A stretch of 34,167 nt of DNA from a virus (IMGVR_UViG_3300025011_000120:1-34167); one strand, 5' to 3'; positions 20,126 through 27,975 are shown, counted from the first letter of the stretch. Notes: a model not told the origin generated them from the letters alone. A program made the numbers and translations.

Positions 20126-20695
20126 TCAACATTCTCCAATCTTCTCTAAAATATATTCTACACAAAGCTCAAAATCATAGTTTTTAACCATATAATCTAC
20201 TTCTTGATTGACTATTTCATATGTGAATTTTTCTTCATCATCTGATTTCCTTCTATTCCATTCCGTTTGATCAAATCCATCCCTATTAATTGCTCTTTGT
20301 TTTCTAGTTGGTTCATTTACATCAATGAAAAATGATATGATATTGTCTTTGAAATATTTCTTGAGTTCGATTAATCCTAACAAATCGAGGACTACTATGT
20401 AACTATGTTTTGATAAATCAATGCTGTTTTTGCTGACTCCATAAAACCATGTGTCTTTTTCCCCTCCAACTAAGGTATTGTATTTTCTACATTCAATAAA
20501 TTCTTCTTTCTCAATCATATCTTCAAATTGTTTTCTTGTAATGAAATGATACGGATTCCCTTCTGATTCATTGGGACGCATACTTCTAGAAGTATGCGAT
20601 ACTACCATAGAATAATTGTAATTATCTGATATATATTTTGTGATTGTATCTTTACCAGCCCCACTAAAAGCACAAATTACTACAAGGTGATTCAA
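20126..20695 (-). CDS. gmk: Guanylate kinase
   Basis: 189 residues. P-loop AFSGAGKDT at 9-17, then the GMP-binding region SHTSRSMRPNESEGNPYHFI typical of guanylate kinases (consensus TTRxxRxGExxGxDYxF), and RAINRDG in the lid. The TTG start at 20695 has GAGGTG 7 nt upstream. It phosphorylates GMP or dGMP to the diphosphate in the cytosol, feeding dGTP synthesis. ThyX ends 1 nt before it. The usual Gly-Asp before YHF is replaced by Gly-Asn-Pro, a phage-type divergence. Confidence 0.88.
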   Translation of the reverse strand: MNHLVVICAFSGAGKDTITKYISDNYNYSMVVSHTSRSMRPNESEGNPYHFITRKQFEDMIEKEEFIECRKYNTLVGGEKDTWFYGVSKNSIDLSKHSYIVVLDLLGLIELKKYFKDNIISFFIDVNEPTRKQRAINRDGFDQTEWNRRKSDDEEKFTYEIVNQEVDYMVKNYDFELCVEYILEKIGEC

Positions 20696-20696
20696 A

Positions 20697-21323
20697 TTAC
20701 TTCACCTCGATATCATCAAAAATTACAGGTATTTTACTTTTTAATTCTTCTAATAGCATAATAGCAACTTCACGCATTTGTGGGTGTGCTACCTTTGCTG
20801 TTCTTAATCTAAAGAAGTGTCTTAATTCTCTAAGATTCATAGTAACAACAATTTCGGTCTTTAATGAATTAGGCAATACTGAACGTGCTTCTTGAGGACT
20901 TGCTCCTAATGCTAGTAATTCAAAATATGTAATTTCTGCTTGTAAACATCCAATTCTCCAAGATTGATATAATTTAGAATCCTCATCCCAAAACAAAGGT
21001 TTAATAACTGTAATTTCTTTACCAAATTTCTCTTGATTATAATTACAATATCTGGTGCTTTCTTGAGCATAGGAAGCAATTCTATGTCTCACAATTTCAT
21101 GTGTAACGCCTCTATCGCAGATGAACTTAACTGAGATATTAAAATGTTCAATCATAGCCTCATGGCCTCTTTTAATTAGGTCTGCAACGAATTTTTTAGA
21201 TGAGTCTGGAGTAATTTTGTCTTCACTTTTATAACAGGTTCTTCCTACTATTTCAATATGTTTAAGAATTTCATATCCATTGACTTGATCTAATATTTCT
21301 ACACTTGCATTAATAATTTTCAT
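20697..21323 (-). CDS. thyX: Flavin-dependent thymidylate synthase ThyX
   Basis: 208 residues. The signature RHRIASYAQESTR (79-91) matches RHRxxSxxxxSxR exactly. EHFNISVKFICDRGVTHEIV precedes it and RELRHFFRLRTAKVAHPQMR near 168 is the conserved FAD/dUMP segment. It makes dTMP from dUMP using FAD, NADPH and methylene-tetrahydrofolate, independent of ThyA. ATG 21323 has AAGGAA upstream. It works with dCMP deaminase and dUTPase encoded further along the same strand, which supply dUMP. Confidence 0.95.
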   Translation of the reverse strand: MKIINASVEILDQVNGYEILKHIEIVGRTCYKSEDKITPDSSKKFVADLIKRGHEAMIEHFNISVKFICDRGVTHEIVRHRIASYAQESTRYCNYNQEKFGKEITVIKPLFWDEDSKLYQSWRIGCLQAEITYFELLALGASPQEARSVLPNSLKTEIVVTMNLRELRHFFRLRTAKVAHPQMREVAIMLLEELKSKIPVIFDDIEVK

Positions 21324-21349
21324 TTAATTATTCCTTCTTTCATTTTTAA

Positions 21350-21850
21350 TTAAAATTTAATCTTATCATATATCCCTTTAAACCTATAAATGCATTGATG
21401 TCTATGGGTACATTCTCCACAATTTCTATGATAAAAATCTAACTGCGAGTAGCATGATAAACGGTTCTTATAAGGAACATATCCATTTTCAATAACTTTT
21501 AATTCTTCATCTGACATTTCAACATTGTCTTCTGATTCATTTTCATTTTGTGATAATTCTAATTCATATTGTTCAGGGGTTCTTAAAAAACCATAAACAA
21601 CAGATTCAATTATCTTTCCATCATCAAACTTTACAATATAATAATCTGTAGTTTTCTTTTTCATGTTTCTTTTTATAATAGTACATTCCAGACCTCTATA
21701 GTCACTAACCAATCCTAAAAATATAACTCTATCATCTATATTAAATTCATATTCTTTTACAATAGATGATGTTTCATCATATTTATCTTGCTTTTTAGGC
21801 TTGCTTGATGTTTGACTTAATAAACTTTTACCCTTCGCTATAACTTTCAC
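21350..21850 (-). CDS. Hypothetical protein with SH3-like core and C-terminal cysteine cluster
   Basis: 166 residues as a GTG-initiated frame, but that GTG lies 1 nt from its SD AAAGGA, which is not workable. The codon at normal spacing (10 nt) is ATA 21841, making this another possible AUA start. A Lys/Ser-rich N-terminus leads to a beta barrel-like region (FNIDDRVIFLGLVSDYRGLE...YYIVKFDDGKII, KOW/SH3-like). An acidic linker follows, then a cysteine cluster (CYSQLDFYHRNCGECTHRHQ) likely to bind zinc. First gene after the promoter at 21896-21924. Function unknown. Confidence 0.62.
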   Translation of the reverse strand: MKVIAKGKSLLSQTSSKPKKQDKYDETSSIVKEYEFNIDDRVIFLGLVSDYRGLECTIIKRNMKKKTTDYYIVKFDDGKIIESVVYGFLRTPEQYELELSQNENESEDNVEMSDEELKVIENGYVPYKNRLSCYSQLDFYHRNCGECTHRHQCIYRFKGIYDKIKF

Positions 21851-21866
21851 ATCCTTTACAATTTAT

Positions 21867-21875
21867 TTACTTCAT
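21867..21875 (-). other. Two-codon minigene (AUG AAG UAA)
   Basis: In the leader after the 21896 promoter, GGAAGGA stands 6-7 nt before ATG AAG TAA. Such minigenes can sequester ribosomes or tRNA, but this may be chance. Confidence 0.25.
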
Positions 21876-21895
21876 ATGTATTCCTTCCAAAAATA

Positions 21896-21924
21896 ATTAT
21901 ATCTCAATTCATTCACAAAGTCAA
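21896..21924 (-). promoter_or_regulatory. Internal promoter of the minus-strand array
   Basis: Minus-strand TTGACT (21919-21924), 17 nt, TATAAT (21896-21901). It would drive the 21850 gene, ThyX, guanylate kinase and the genes beyond. Confidence 0.75.
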
Positions 21925-21954
21925 AATAATTATTTATGTATTTGTACTTACAAA

Positions 21955-22269
21955 TCAATACTGAGTAAAACCAATAACCCTATCATCCACCCAATTGTCA
22001 CCTTCTGGCAAATAAATATTAATCAATGCATCTTCATTGCGATGCATACTTAAACAATTATTATCAAATGCATCAATTTCAAATTTTTCAAAATAAATTT
22101 TTATATTTTCATTAATGGTTAAAATATCAAAACAACTATTGCTTTGAATTCTAGCATCATTTATAACCAATTTAATTTTAGATAACAAATTGCCATCTGA
22201 TGCTGATTCAATTGTAATGGGTTTATTTAATGTTTTTGCCATAAAAAATTCTAAATCAAAATCTTTCAT
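21955..22269 (-). CDS. Hypothetical protein
   Basis: 104 residues, ATG 22269 with AGGAGGAATT upstream. Mostly alternating hydrophobic beta pattern (ITIESASDGNLLSKIKLVIN, IKIYFEKFEIDAF). No cysteine pairs and no family recognised. The gene ends just before the promoter at 21896-21924. Confidence 0.6.
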   Translation of the reverse strand: MKDFDLEFFMAKTLNKPITIESASDGNLLSKIKLVINDARIQSNSCFDILTINENIKIYFEKFEIDAFDNNCLSMHRNEDALINIYLPEGDNWVDDRVIGFTQY

Positions 22270-22282
22270 TATGTAATTCCTC

Positions 22283-22504
22283 CTATTCTACTTCAGAAAC
22301 CTTTTTCATCTCTAAGTCATTAGGGATAAACACAATTTTACCAGTAATATCATTTCTAATCATTTCTGCTAATTCTGCAATGTATTGAGGACGATATTTA
22401 ATTTGATCATATCTGAATAATAAAAACTCATTTTCTTTTAGATTTACAGTTTGAATATTGTCAATAATATATTTAATTTTCTTTTTATTTTGTCTTTTAT
22501 TCAT
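22283..22504 (-). CDS. Small basic hypothetical protein
   Basis: 73 residues, GAGGAGG before ATG 22504. Lys-rich N-terminus (NKRQNKKKIKYII), then LKENEFLLFRYDQIKYRPQY and an amphipathic helix. It could bind nucleic acid; unrecognised. The 120 bp upstream (22505-22626) hold only tiny ORFs without good SDs. Confidence 0.58.
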   Translation of the reverse strand: MNKRQNKKKIKYIIDNIQTVNLKENEFLLFRYDQIKYRPQYIAELAEMIRNDITGKIVFIPNDLEMKKVSEVE

Positions 22505-22626
22505 ATTTCATTCCTCCTCAAATTTGCCATATATAAGCCTTCGTAAATCAATCCTCAACACAATCTTCTCACCCTAACAAAATTAAAACTCATTCTACAC
22601 ACCATTCTGTCGCTCACAAAGCATTT

Positions 22627-22821
22627 CTACTTCAATAAGTCAGGTTCATTTAATAAATCATGAGCGACCTTAATGATTTGTCTCAAAATAATATCACACT
22701 CGTTAAAATCTTTACCTTTAAAATCTGTAATTAAAAATTCCATCATTCTGTCATAATGTTTTGCCTCAAGTTCTTTATTTGTTAAAATTTCTTTGTTTAA
22801 TATATTTACATTATTTCTCAT
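22627..22821 (-). CDS. Small helical hypothetical protein
   Basis: 64 residues from ATG 22821, 10 nt after AAAGGAG; a TTG at 22830 touches the SD. Helical and charged (KEILTNKELEAKHYDRMMEF, LRQIIKVAHDLLNEPDLLK). No family recognised. Preceded on this strand by a 15-bp inverted repeat. Confidence 0.55.
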   Translation of the reverse strand: MRNNVNILNKEILTNKELEAKHYDRMMEFLITDFKGKDFNECDIILRQIIKVAHDLLNEPDLLK

Positions 22822-22868
22822 ATTAATCAATCTCCTTTAAGTTTATTTATTTATTTCATAAAATGTTG

Positions 22869-22915
22869 GCAAAGTGAAATAAGAATTATATTTTCTATTG
22901 CTTATTTCACTTTGC
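22869..22915. terminator. Long hairpin inside the minus-strand array
   Basis: Perfect 15-bp stem GCAAAGTGAAATAAG (22869-22883) with CTTATTTCACTTTGC (22901-22915), 17-nt loop. Weak T content on either side; could end transcription partly or stabilise mRNA. Confidence 0.5.
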
Positions 22916-22929
22916 ATTTTAATTCATGT

Positions 22930-23121
22930 TTATGTAACGACAATCTTTCTTATAAATAATGGTCGAGTTTCAAATCTTCTGGTGCTAGTAGGGTCGTAAC
23001 AACTGCATTTATTACATGGACAATTTATACAGTCAGTAATAGAACCAAAATATTCTAAACTCATTTTTGAAAATTTCCAATTTACACAATCTGTACAGGT
23101 AATACGTTCATCTTTATCCAT
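22930..23121 (-). CDS. Cysteine-rich zinc-binding small protein
   Basis: 63 residues from ATG 23121 (AAAGGATG upstream). CTDC near residue 9 and CINCPCNKCSCYD near 30-42 suggest a zinc ribbon or a two-zinc cluster. Ends with a basic tail. One of a series of such proteins here; function unknown. Confidence 0.6.
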   Translation of the reverse strand: MDKDERITCTDCVNWKFSKMSLEYFGSITDCINCPCNKCSCYDPTSTRRFETRPLFIRKIVVT

Positions 23122-23167
23122 GATAATCACATCCTTTCTTTAATATTATTTAGATTTTTTTACAACA

Positions 23168-23389
23168 TTATCTTAAACCTAATTCTCTTTGCAACATACT
23201 AACTTCACCTTCTAATTCAAAGATTTGCTTTTGCAATTCTTCTCTTGTATCACCATAGTTTAACTCATTATCTAATTCCTCAAATAAATTATCTAATTCT
23301 TCACCTTTAAGATAAATTGAAGAAAACCCATCAAATTCTACAATCCTATCTCTATTGTTTTGATATGGATTAATAATTTTTATATCCAT
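23168..23389 (-). CDS. Small acidic coiled-coil protein
   Basis: 73 residues from ATG 23389, with AAAGGAAG upstream; the longer frame to 23407 starts inside that SD. IYLKGEELDNLFEELDNELN and a C-terminal heptad-like helix (LQKQIFELEGEVSMLQREL) predict a coiled coil. No family recognised. Confidence 0.58.
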   Translation of the reverse strand: MDIKIINPYQNNRDRIVEFDGFSSIYLKGEELDNLFEELDNELNYGDTREELQKQIFELEGEVSMLQRELGLR

Positions 23390-23426
23390 TTTATTTCTTC
23401 CTTTCATATCCGATAAATTTTATCTT

Positions 23427-23572
23427 CTATTTGCCGAACTCCTCATATGTTTCCCAAATCATGTCTATTACATCTCTCCGTATTTCTTCTTCGCTATAAC
23501 CAGAACTGAGTACACCTTTTCATTTATTTTTGTAATTAAAAACTCAATAAAACCTCTTATTCCTATAGACAT
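23427..23572 (-). pseudogene. Small gene split by a -1 frame change
   Basis: ATG 23572 after GGGGGAT reads IGIRGFIEFLITKINEK, then runs off into an unlikely tail with a stop at 23468. A -1 shift at AAAAGG (about 23515-23520) gives GVLSSGYSEEEIRRDVIDMI and a further short run to a stop at 23427, a coherent 48-residue protein. Indel, sequencing error or slippage at GAAAAG are all possible. Confidence 0.42.
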
Positions 23573-23617
23573 TTTATATCCCCCTTTTCTAATTATCCTT
23601 AAAACATTTCTTTAAAG

Positions 23618-23860
23618 CTAATAATTTTTATGCTGTATGTCTTCATCTTTTATATTAAATCTGTTTTTAATTACATCTAACATTAGAAAAGAATGTGCAA
23701 GTTCTTCAGTTAAATCGTCTATTGAGAATTTTTTACTACATCTTAGAAATCTTGTTAATACTTTTGTAACTTCACTCATTTCCTCAATTGTACAATAAAT
23801 AGCATCATTTATGTCTTTTTCGGTTTCCAATCTTTTTTGAAGTGTTTTTAATTCTTTCAT
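23618..23860 (-). CDS. MazG-like nucleotide pyrophosphohydrolase, short form
   Basis: 80 residues, AAAGGAA before ATG 23860. TIEEMSEVTKVLTRFLR (about 25-41) and TEELAHSFLMLDVIK (about 51-65) match the MazG/all-alpha NTP pyrophosphatase pattern ExxE...ExxD, with His where the second motif usually has Asp. Phage versions hydrolyse dNTPs or regulatory nucleotides. The substitution leaves activity uncertain. Fits with the nucleotide-metabolism genes around it. Confidence 0.6.
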   Translation of the reverse strand: MKELKTLQKRLETEKDINDAIYCTIEEMSEVTKVLTRFLRCSKKFSIDDLTEELAHSFLMLDVIKNRFNIKDEDIQHKNY

Positions 23861-23912
23861 TGATTTTATTCCTTTCTTTTTTAATACAACGAAATAGGTT
23901 TTTCGAGGGATA

Positions 23913-24191
23913 TTATTTTTCTGCTTTATACATATCTACTAATTCTGATCTAAATAAGTCTAATTTTTTTAAAGCATATTCTAATAATTCCCCATCTTCA
24001 AAATCTTCTTCTCTACAATATTTACAACTCCTATAAACATCGCTGTCTTTATTCTCTTCTTCGTTTCTCCATCCATCTTCTTCAGCACATTCATCTGAAC
24101 ACCATTTTCTACCGCAATCACAACTTACATAATAACCACATTCACAAGTTGACTCACCACATACATCGCAATCAAAGAAATCTACACTCAT
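23913..24191 (-). CDS. Cysteine-rich multi-zinc protein
   Basis: 92 residues from ATG 24191 (AAGGAAATTAAA upstream); the frame to 24242 is longer but lacks an SD. The first half is dense in cysteine (CDVCGESTCECGYYVSCDCG, CSDEC) and CKYC follows near residue 57. Two or three zinc sites resembling MYND or RING-type fingers are possible. The C-terminal helix is acidic. Unknown partner; a protein-protein adaptor is a guess. Confidence 0.6.
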   Translation of the reverse strand: MSVDFFDCDVCGESTCECGYYVSCDCGRKWCSDECAEEDGWRNEEENKDSDVYRSCKYCREEDFEDGELLEYALKKLDLFRSELVDMYKAEK

Positions 24192-24216
24192 TTTAATTTC
24201 CTTCTTTCTTTTATTT

Positions 24217-24714
24217 CTAAAACAACTTTTTAGCATCTTCAACGACTAATTTATTTTGATAAATTTTCTCAAAACCATTCTTTAATTCTGGAAGAAAATA
24301 GTGTGTTTGTGGATAAGTTGTTTTCAATTCAAAATTACCTTCTGCATAATCAATAAAGTCCAAATATTTTTTAATAAAATTAGAATCACAATTATCAAAA
24401 CATGTATTTATAAAAAATTTTGTATTTACAATTTCTGCTATTGATTTTAAGAATAACATTATTGAATCAGTAAGTTCCTCATTTGTTTCTATTCTATCTG
24501 GATTTTCTTGTTTAGTTTTATTTACGTATTCGGTTATTTCACCATATGCTTTCTGATAACCATTAATTTCTCCTTTCTCAAAACCAATATTATATCCTTC
24601 GGTTTGACCATTTTTAAATCCTAGTTTTTGTCCAGTCTCTGCTCCTTTAGCGTACCCTTGGTCATATCCTAATTGTAATATTTTGTTGTAAAATTTAGAG
24701 ATAGGATTGAATAT
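24217..24714 (-). CDS. Protein with glycine-tyrosine repeats; probable AUA start
   Basis: About 165 residues. The annotatable TTG at 24723 touches its SD AAGGAG; 9 nt after the SD lies ATA 24714. The N-terminal third is a repeat of about 4 residues, G[YF]xxG (LGYDQGYAKGAETGQKLGF, NIGFEKGEINGY), predicting a regular helix. The remainder is helical with three cysteines (FINTCFDNCDSNF). Repeats like this occur in flagellar FliH-type and phage proteins. No specific family assigned. Confidence 0.58.
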   Translation of the reverse strand: MFNPISKFYNKILQLGYDQGYAKGAETGQKLGFKNGQTEGYNIGFEKGEINGYQKAYGEITEYVNKTKQENPDRIETNEELTDSIMLFLKSIAEIVNTKFFINTCFDNCDSNFIKKYLDFIDYAEGNFELKTTYPQTHYFLPELKNGFEKIYQNKLVVEDAKKLF

Positions 24715-24727
24715 TGTAATCAACTCC

Positions 24728-25159
24728 TTAATTTAATCTCATTCCCCAACACTTATATTCTTTTTTATTCATCTCGTTTCCATTTAATAATACATTTATG
24801 TAATTATCATCTAGAATTTCTGTGACAATTCCCATTTTATGATTGTAATAAACCTCATCATCAATTTTAAAATCAAAATCAGTTAAATAGTAATTTAGAT
24901 AATTATATCTCTCACAAAATTTATTTAATTCATCATATGTAATAATTTCACACTTTTTATTATATTGGTTAAAAGAAAAAGTAATTGTTGTTTGTGATAA
25001 TTCGAATATATACTTTTCTAGTTTACTGTCAGTTTCTCTTTTAATATCTAAAATTTCTAAATCAAATTTCTTTCTGAAGTTTTCTATAACCGTGAAAATA
25101 GAATCAATTGATCTCATAGCATGATAATCATTATTCATTTCAATGGTTTCGTTAAACAT
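24728..25159 (-). CDS. Hypothetical protein
   Basis: 143 residues from ATG 25159, with AAAGGAAG upstream; the frame to 25192 contains that SD. Helical N-terminus (AMRSIDSIFTVIENFRKKFD), beta-rich C-terminus with FKIDDEVYYNHKMGIVTEIL, an SH3/KOW-like strand pattern also seen in the 21850 and 28898 genes. Function unknown. An extended -10 promoter lies just upstream. Confidence 0.6.
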   Translation of the reverse strand: MFNETIEMNNDYHAMRSIDSIFTVIENFRKKFDLEILDIKRETDSKLEKYIFELSQTTITFSFNQYNKKCEIITYDELNKFCERYNYLNYYLTDFDFKIDDEVYYNHKMGIVTEILDDNYINVLLNGNEMNKKEYKCWGMRLN

Positions 25160-25202
25160 TTCCCATCTTCCTTTCTTAGTTTGGATAATCATTATTTCTT
25201 GG

Positions 25203-25211
25203 ATTATATCA
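25203..25211 (-). promoter_or_regulatory. Extended -10 promoter
   Basis: Minus-strand TG-A-TATAAT at 25203-25211, overlapping the 3' end of the upstream gene; would start transcription of the 25159 gene. Confidence 0.45.
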
Positions 25212-25500
25212 CATCTTTTCTTATATATTCATTAATAATACTCTTTAAATCACTCTCAATTTCATTATTCCAAAACCAAATAGGAGTATTAAATTTAACT
25301 TCACAATAATCATATCTTTCACACCACTCACAATCATGCATAGACTGAGCAGTACCTAGTGGTTCATGTTCTATATTACCTTGATTGATGTAATAATTAC
25401 ATCCAGACCATTTATAGTTCTTTTCTTGTGGGTGATGATTAAAATAATCGGCATTAATGGCATCTAACTCTTCTTGTGTGGTAATTTTATATAATTTCAA
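25204..25500 (-). CDS. Hypothetical protein with CxxC motif; TTG start
   Basis: 98 residues; TTG 25500 lies 10 nt after GGAG. CEWCERYDYCEVKF near residues 57-66 is a compact cysteine cluster. Aromatic-rich (HHPQEKNYKWSGCNYYINQG). No family recognised; part of the cysteine-rich series. Confidence 0.58.
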   Translation of the reverse strand: MKLYKITTQEELDAINADYFNHHPQEKNYKWSGCNYYINQGNIEHEPLGTAQSMHDCEWCERYDYCEVKFNTPIWFWNNEIESDLKSIINEYIRKDVI

Positions 25501-25527
25501 TATTAATTTTCTCCTTTTTTGATTTAT

Positions 25528-25905
25528 TTAATTTTCAAATTTTTCTTTAAGTTTTAAATATATCTCATATTCTTTATCAACTTCACTCTTTATCTCCCTA
25601 TTCCAACATTCGCTACAGATTCTATATTCTTTAAGAAATTCTTTTTCAAATTGTTCTTTGCTATCATAATCTTCTAATTTAATAGTTTCATGATTTGCTT
25701 CTTGATATTTACATTCACCTTTTTTATTCTTTGATTTGAAGGCTATTTCAAATCCTGTGCCAATTAAACAGTCAAAATACATAGGACAATAATCATAAAT
25801 TAATAATTTGTCTCCTAAATCATTTTCTCCACTTCTCCATTTTAGAAAGTCTGATTCTTTATCATTCGCAAGGACATATTCCCATAGTTTTATTTCAATC
25901 ACCAT
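25528..25905 (-). CDS. Hypothetical protein with several cysteines
   Basis: 125 residues. Cysteines at YDYCPMYFDC and ICSECWNRE could join one metal site; the C-terminal helix is charged. The ATG lies 4 nt after AGGA with a GTG next to it, so the exact start is uncertain by one codon. Some resemblance in layout to the 28286 gene. Function unknown. Confidence 0.58.
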   Translation of the reverse strand: MVIEIKLWEYVLANDKESDFLKWRSGENDLGDKLLIYDYCPMYFDCLIGTGFEIAFKSKNKKGECKYQEANHETIKLEDYDSKEQFEKEFLKEYRICSECWNREIKSEVDKEYEIYLKLKEKFEN

Positions 25906-25911
25906 TCTTTC

Positions 25912-26589
25912 CTACAATAAAATTCCAACACTAAAATCAGCATAATATGTTATTGTTCCTTGTTTATTATCTTCACACCATTTGTCTAATAATGATTGAA
26001 GTTCTTTTTGGTCTTCATCTGAGATATTGTCCATAGCATCTTCATGTAAATCACTACAAGCATCTTCAATAATATCAGAGGCATCAATAGATAATTCCAT
26101 TATATATGTGCCATAAATCCACAAATCACATTTAGATATATAATCATGCTCTTCTAAATATTCTTCTATTTCTTCAGGAGATAAATATTTATCATAATTA
26201 TCAATATAGACCATTTCATAATCTTTGCATGCTTGTTCATATGATATTTTCGTTGCTTTATTCCATACTTCTAAATCTTTTTGCCATAATTCCTCTTCTC
26301 TTTTCCATCTTGCTTCATCGCAATTACATTGTGATGTACCTCTATCAAGAATTTCTCCACAATGTAAGCATTTACTTTGCACTCCATTATAACAATGATT
26401 ACAACCTACAATAGTTTGTTGTTTATATGGAAAATGAATTTTACTATTTTCTTCTTTAAGGCCAAAAGGACTATCATCTACTTGAAGCCCTGTGCCTCCA
26501 CAGTGAGAGCAGATAACTTCATGTTCTTGTAAGTCTTTTTGGAGTTTTAGGTTGAATGATACATCAATTTGTTCAGTTCTTATTGTCAT
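25912..26589 (-). CDS. DnaJ-type zinc-finger-like protein with acidic C-terminal domain
   Basis: 225 residues, GGAGTAAAATAAATAA before ATG 26589. CSHCGGTG (about 27-34) is the DnaJ cysteine-rich repeat (CxxCxGxG). CNHCYNG, CLHCGE and CNCDE complete two zinc sites by about residue 92. A Trp/Glu-rich helix (RWKREEELWQKDLEVW) and a very acidic alpha domain follow. No J-domain is present, so it is not a co-chaperone by itself. A phage adaptor or RNA/protein-binding role is possible. Confidence 0.65.
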   Translation of the reverse strand: MTIRTEQIDVSFNLKLQKDLQEHEVICSHCGGTGLQVDDSPFGLKEENSKIHFPYKQQTIVGCNHCYNGVQSKCLHCGEILDRGTSQCNCDEARWKREEELWQKDLEVWNKATKISYEQACKDYEMVYIDNYDKYLSPEEIEEYLEEHDYISKCDLWIYGTYIMELSIDASDIIEDACSDLHEDAMDNISDEDQKELQSLLDKWCEDNKQGTITYYADFSVGILL

Positions 26590-26609
26590 TTATTTATTTT
26601 ACTCCTTTA

Positions 26610-27335
26610 TTATTTAATTTGAATCAATTTATTCCATGTTGTAATAAACATCCTAGGCAATATAGTATAATCAGCAAACCCATATAATCCACAAGAGAAA
26701 AAATCGTGGCATTCAATAATAAAAGTCCCATTTTCATTATTAATACCGACATCTAAGGTATATGCAGAATTTTCATCATAATTCCAATGATTATTTGCAA
26801 TTATCATTTCTTCCATGAGTTTAATGTCAGGAAATAATGTGAAATCCCCAGCATAATTTTGTAATCCTACTAATTTATCATTATATATAAATGCTCTCCA
26901 TTCAGATTGAATATTAATTAATTCGGACAGCATAAAATTACCTGCAGGTAGAATACTCCCATGATTTAAAATATCTGTAAAACCTTTAATTTTATCATCT
27001 GATTTAACAAACCATTTCTTTTTAAGTGGTTCTTTGTGGTTGTTTACAGTAATAATTTCACGTTTTGTAAAATGTTTATTCCTTAAATTAATAGGTATAT
27101 TTAATGGTTTAACATTTTTAATACCATGAAAATCAGATAAAAATTCTTGAACAAATTCCACAGAACCTATAGGAATATAATTTAAGGCATTGAATCCTAT
27201 CATTTCGTTAACTAAATCATAATCATATATTCTTTCATTCTGAAACCAATTATTATATTTAATAGCTTCAATTAAGTGAAATGAAAAATCATGAGTAATT
27301 TCTTTATTAATTGTTTGTATTAAAAATCTTTTCAT
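26610..27335 (-). CDS. ATP-grasp-fold phage protein
   Basis: 241 residues. KKKWFVKSDDKIKGFT (about 104-119) holds the lysine strand, FMLSELINIQSEWRAFIYND (about 135-154) the hinge, and YTLDVGINNENGTFIIECHDF (about 192-212) the metal-binding Asp/Glu strand, in ATP-grasp order. The family ligates carboxylates to amines or thiols. Substrate unknown; no peptide substrate is evident next door except the Cys-rich 65-residue protein. AAGGAAAAATTAA precedes the ATG; own promoter at 27364-27372. Confidence 0.65.
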   Translation of the reverse strand: MKRFLIQTINKEITHDFSFHLIEAIKYNNWFQNERIYDYDLVNEMIGFNALNYIPIGSVEFVQEFLSDFHGIKNVKPLNIPINLRNKHFTKREIITVNNHKEPLKKKWFVKSDDKIKGFTDILNHGSILPAGNFMLSELINIQSEWRAFIYNDKLVGLQNYAGDFTLFPDIKLMEEMIIANNHWNYDENSAYTLDVGINNENGTFIIECHDFFSCGLYGFADYTILPRMFITTWNKLIQIK

Positions 27336-27363
27336 TTAATTTTTCCTTTCCTTTCTTTTAGTT

Positions 27364-27372
27364 ATTATAACA
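27364..27372 (-). promoter_or_regulatory. Extended -10 promoter of the ATP-grasp gene
   Basis: Minus-strand TG-T-TATAAT at 27364-27372 about 30 nt before the ATG; -35 poor. Confidence 0.5.
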
Positions 27373-27380
27373 TAAATTTA

Positions 27381-27578
27381 TCAATTAGAAGTATATAATT
27401 CTATTTTTTTTTGATAGTTTTTAATTTCTCTTTGCCATTTACATAATTCATTTGGTTTTGAGCAAACAACTTTACCAAGTTTAAATAAGTAATTGAAACT
27501 AGTATGATAACACCAAGCCGAACAACAAAATGGCCTACAAGTGCATTGATATAATTGATTACTAATACTTAGATTCAT
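27381..27578 (-). CDS. Cysteine-rich small protein
   Basis: 65 residues, GAGGAAAATTAA before ATG 27578. Seven cysteines, mostly clustered (CTCRPFCCSAWCYHTSFNY near 12-30, then VVCSKPNELC). Could fold around zinc or an iron-sulfur centre. It lies directly upstream of the ATP-grasp gene, with that gene's promoter between them, which weakens a precursor-modifier link. Unrecognised. Confidence 0.55.
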   Translation of the reverse strand: MNLSISNQLYQCTCRPFCCSAWCYHTSFNYLFKLGKVVCSKPNELCKWQREIKNYQKKIELYTSN

Positions 27579-27734
27579 TTAATTTTCCTCATTCTCGATT
27601 TTCTTCTTAATAATATCTAAAATTTCCAAGCAAGCTTTCTTGTACCCTTTTGACCACGCATAGGTACTTTCATTATGATAATCTATATTGATAGAATTTA
27701 TCTCATTAATTAACCATTCTTTCAACTCTTTCAT
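27579..27734 (-). CDS. Small helical protein (51 aa)
   Basis: ATG 27734 lies 10 nt after AAAGGAG; stop abuts the next gene's ATG. Sequence KELKEWLINEINSINIDYHN then WSKGYKKACLEILDIIKKK is amphipathic helix. Function unknown; placement and SD support expression. Confidence 0.58.
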   Translation of the reverse strand: MKELKEWLINEINSINIDYHNESTYAWSKGYKKACLEILDIIKKKIENEEN

Positions 27735-27813
27735 TGCGAACCATTCTCCTTTCTTTTTGTGTCACCTCCCTTCTGTCATTTTATTTTATGTTTATTTAAG
27801 AAAATTGTGAGTA

Positions 27814-27975
27814 TTATATTTCGTCTCTGATAAATTTAATATAATCATTTATCTGACAAAGATGGCAAACGTATTGTTTATCTAAAAGATATCCATCCCA
27901 ATCTTCAATTCCGATTTTATTTAAACAATACAATTTACAGAATTGTTCTTTTAATTCTAATAATTTATCTTCCAT
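27814..27975 (-). CDS. Small protein with CxxC (53 aa)
   Basis: ATG 27975 shares its A with the stop of the upstream gene (TAATG), so translation is coupled. ELKEQFCKLYCLNKIGIEDW and YVCHLCQIND give two cysteine pairs, probably one zinc ribbon. Companion of the next gene in the cysteine-rich series. Confidence 0.58.
   Translation of the reverse strand: MEDKLLELKEQFCKLYCLNKIGIEDWDGYLLDKQYVCHLCQINDYIKFIRDEI

Noticed and set aside
22505-22626. Micro-ORFs in the 120-bp gap
   Set aside because: All under 17 codons without a well-placed SD.
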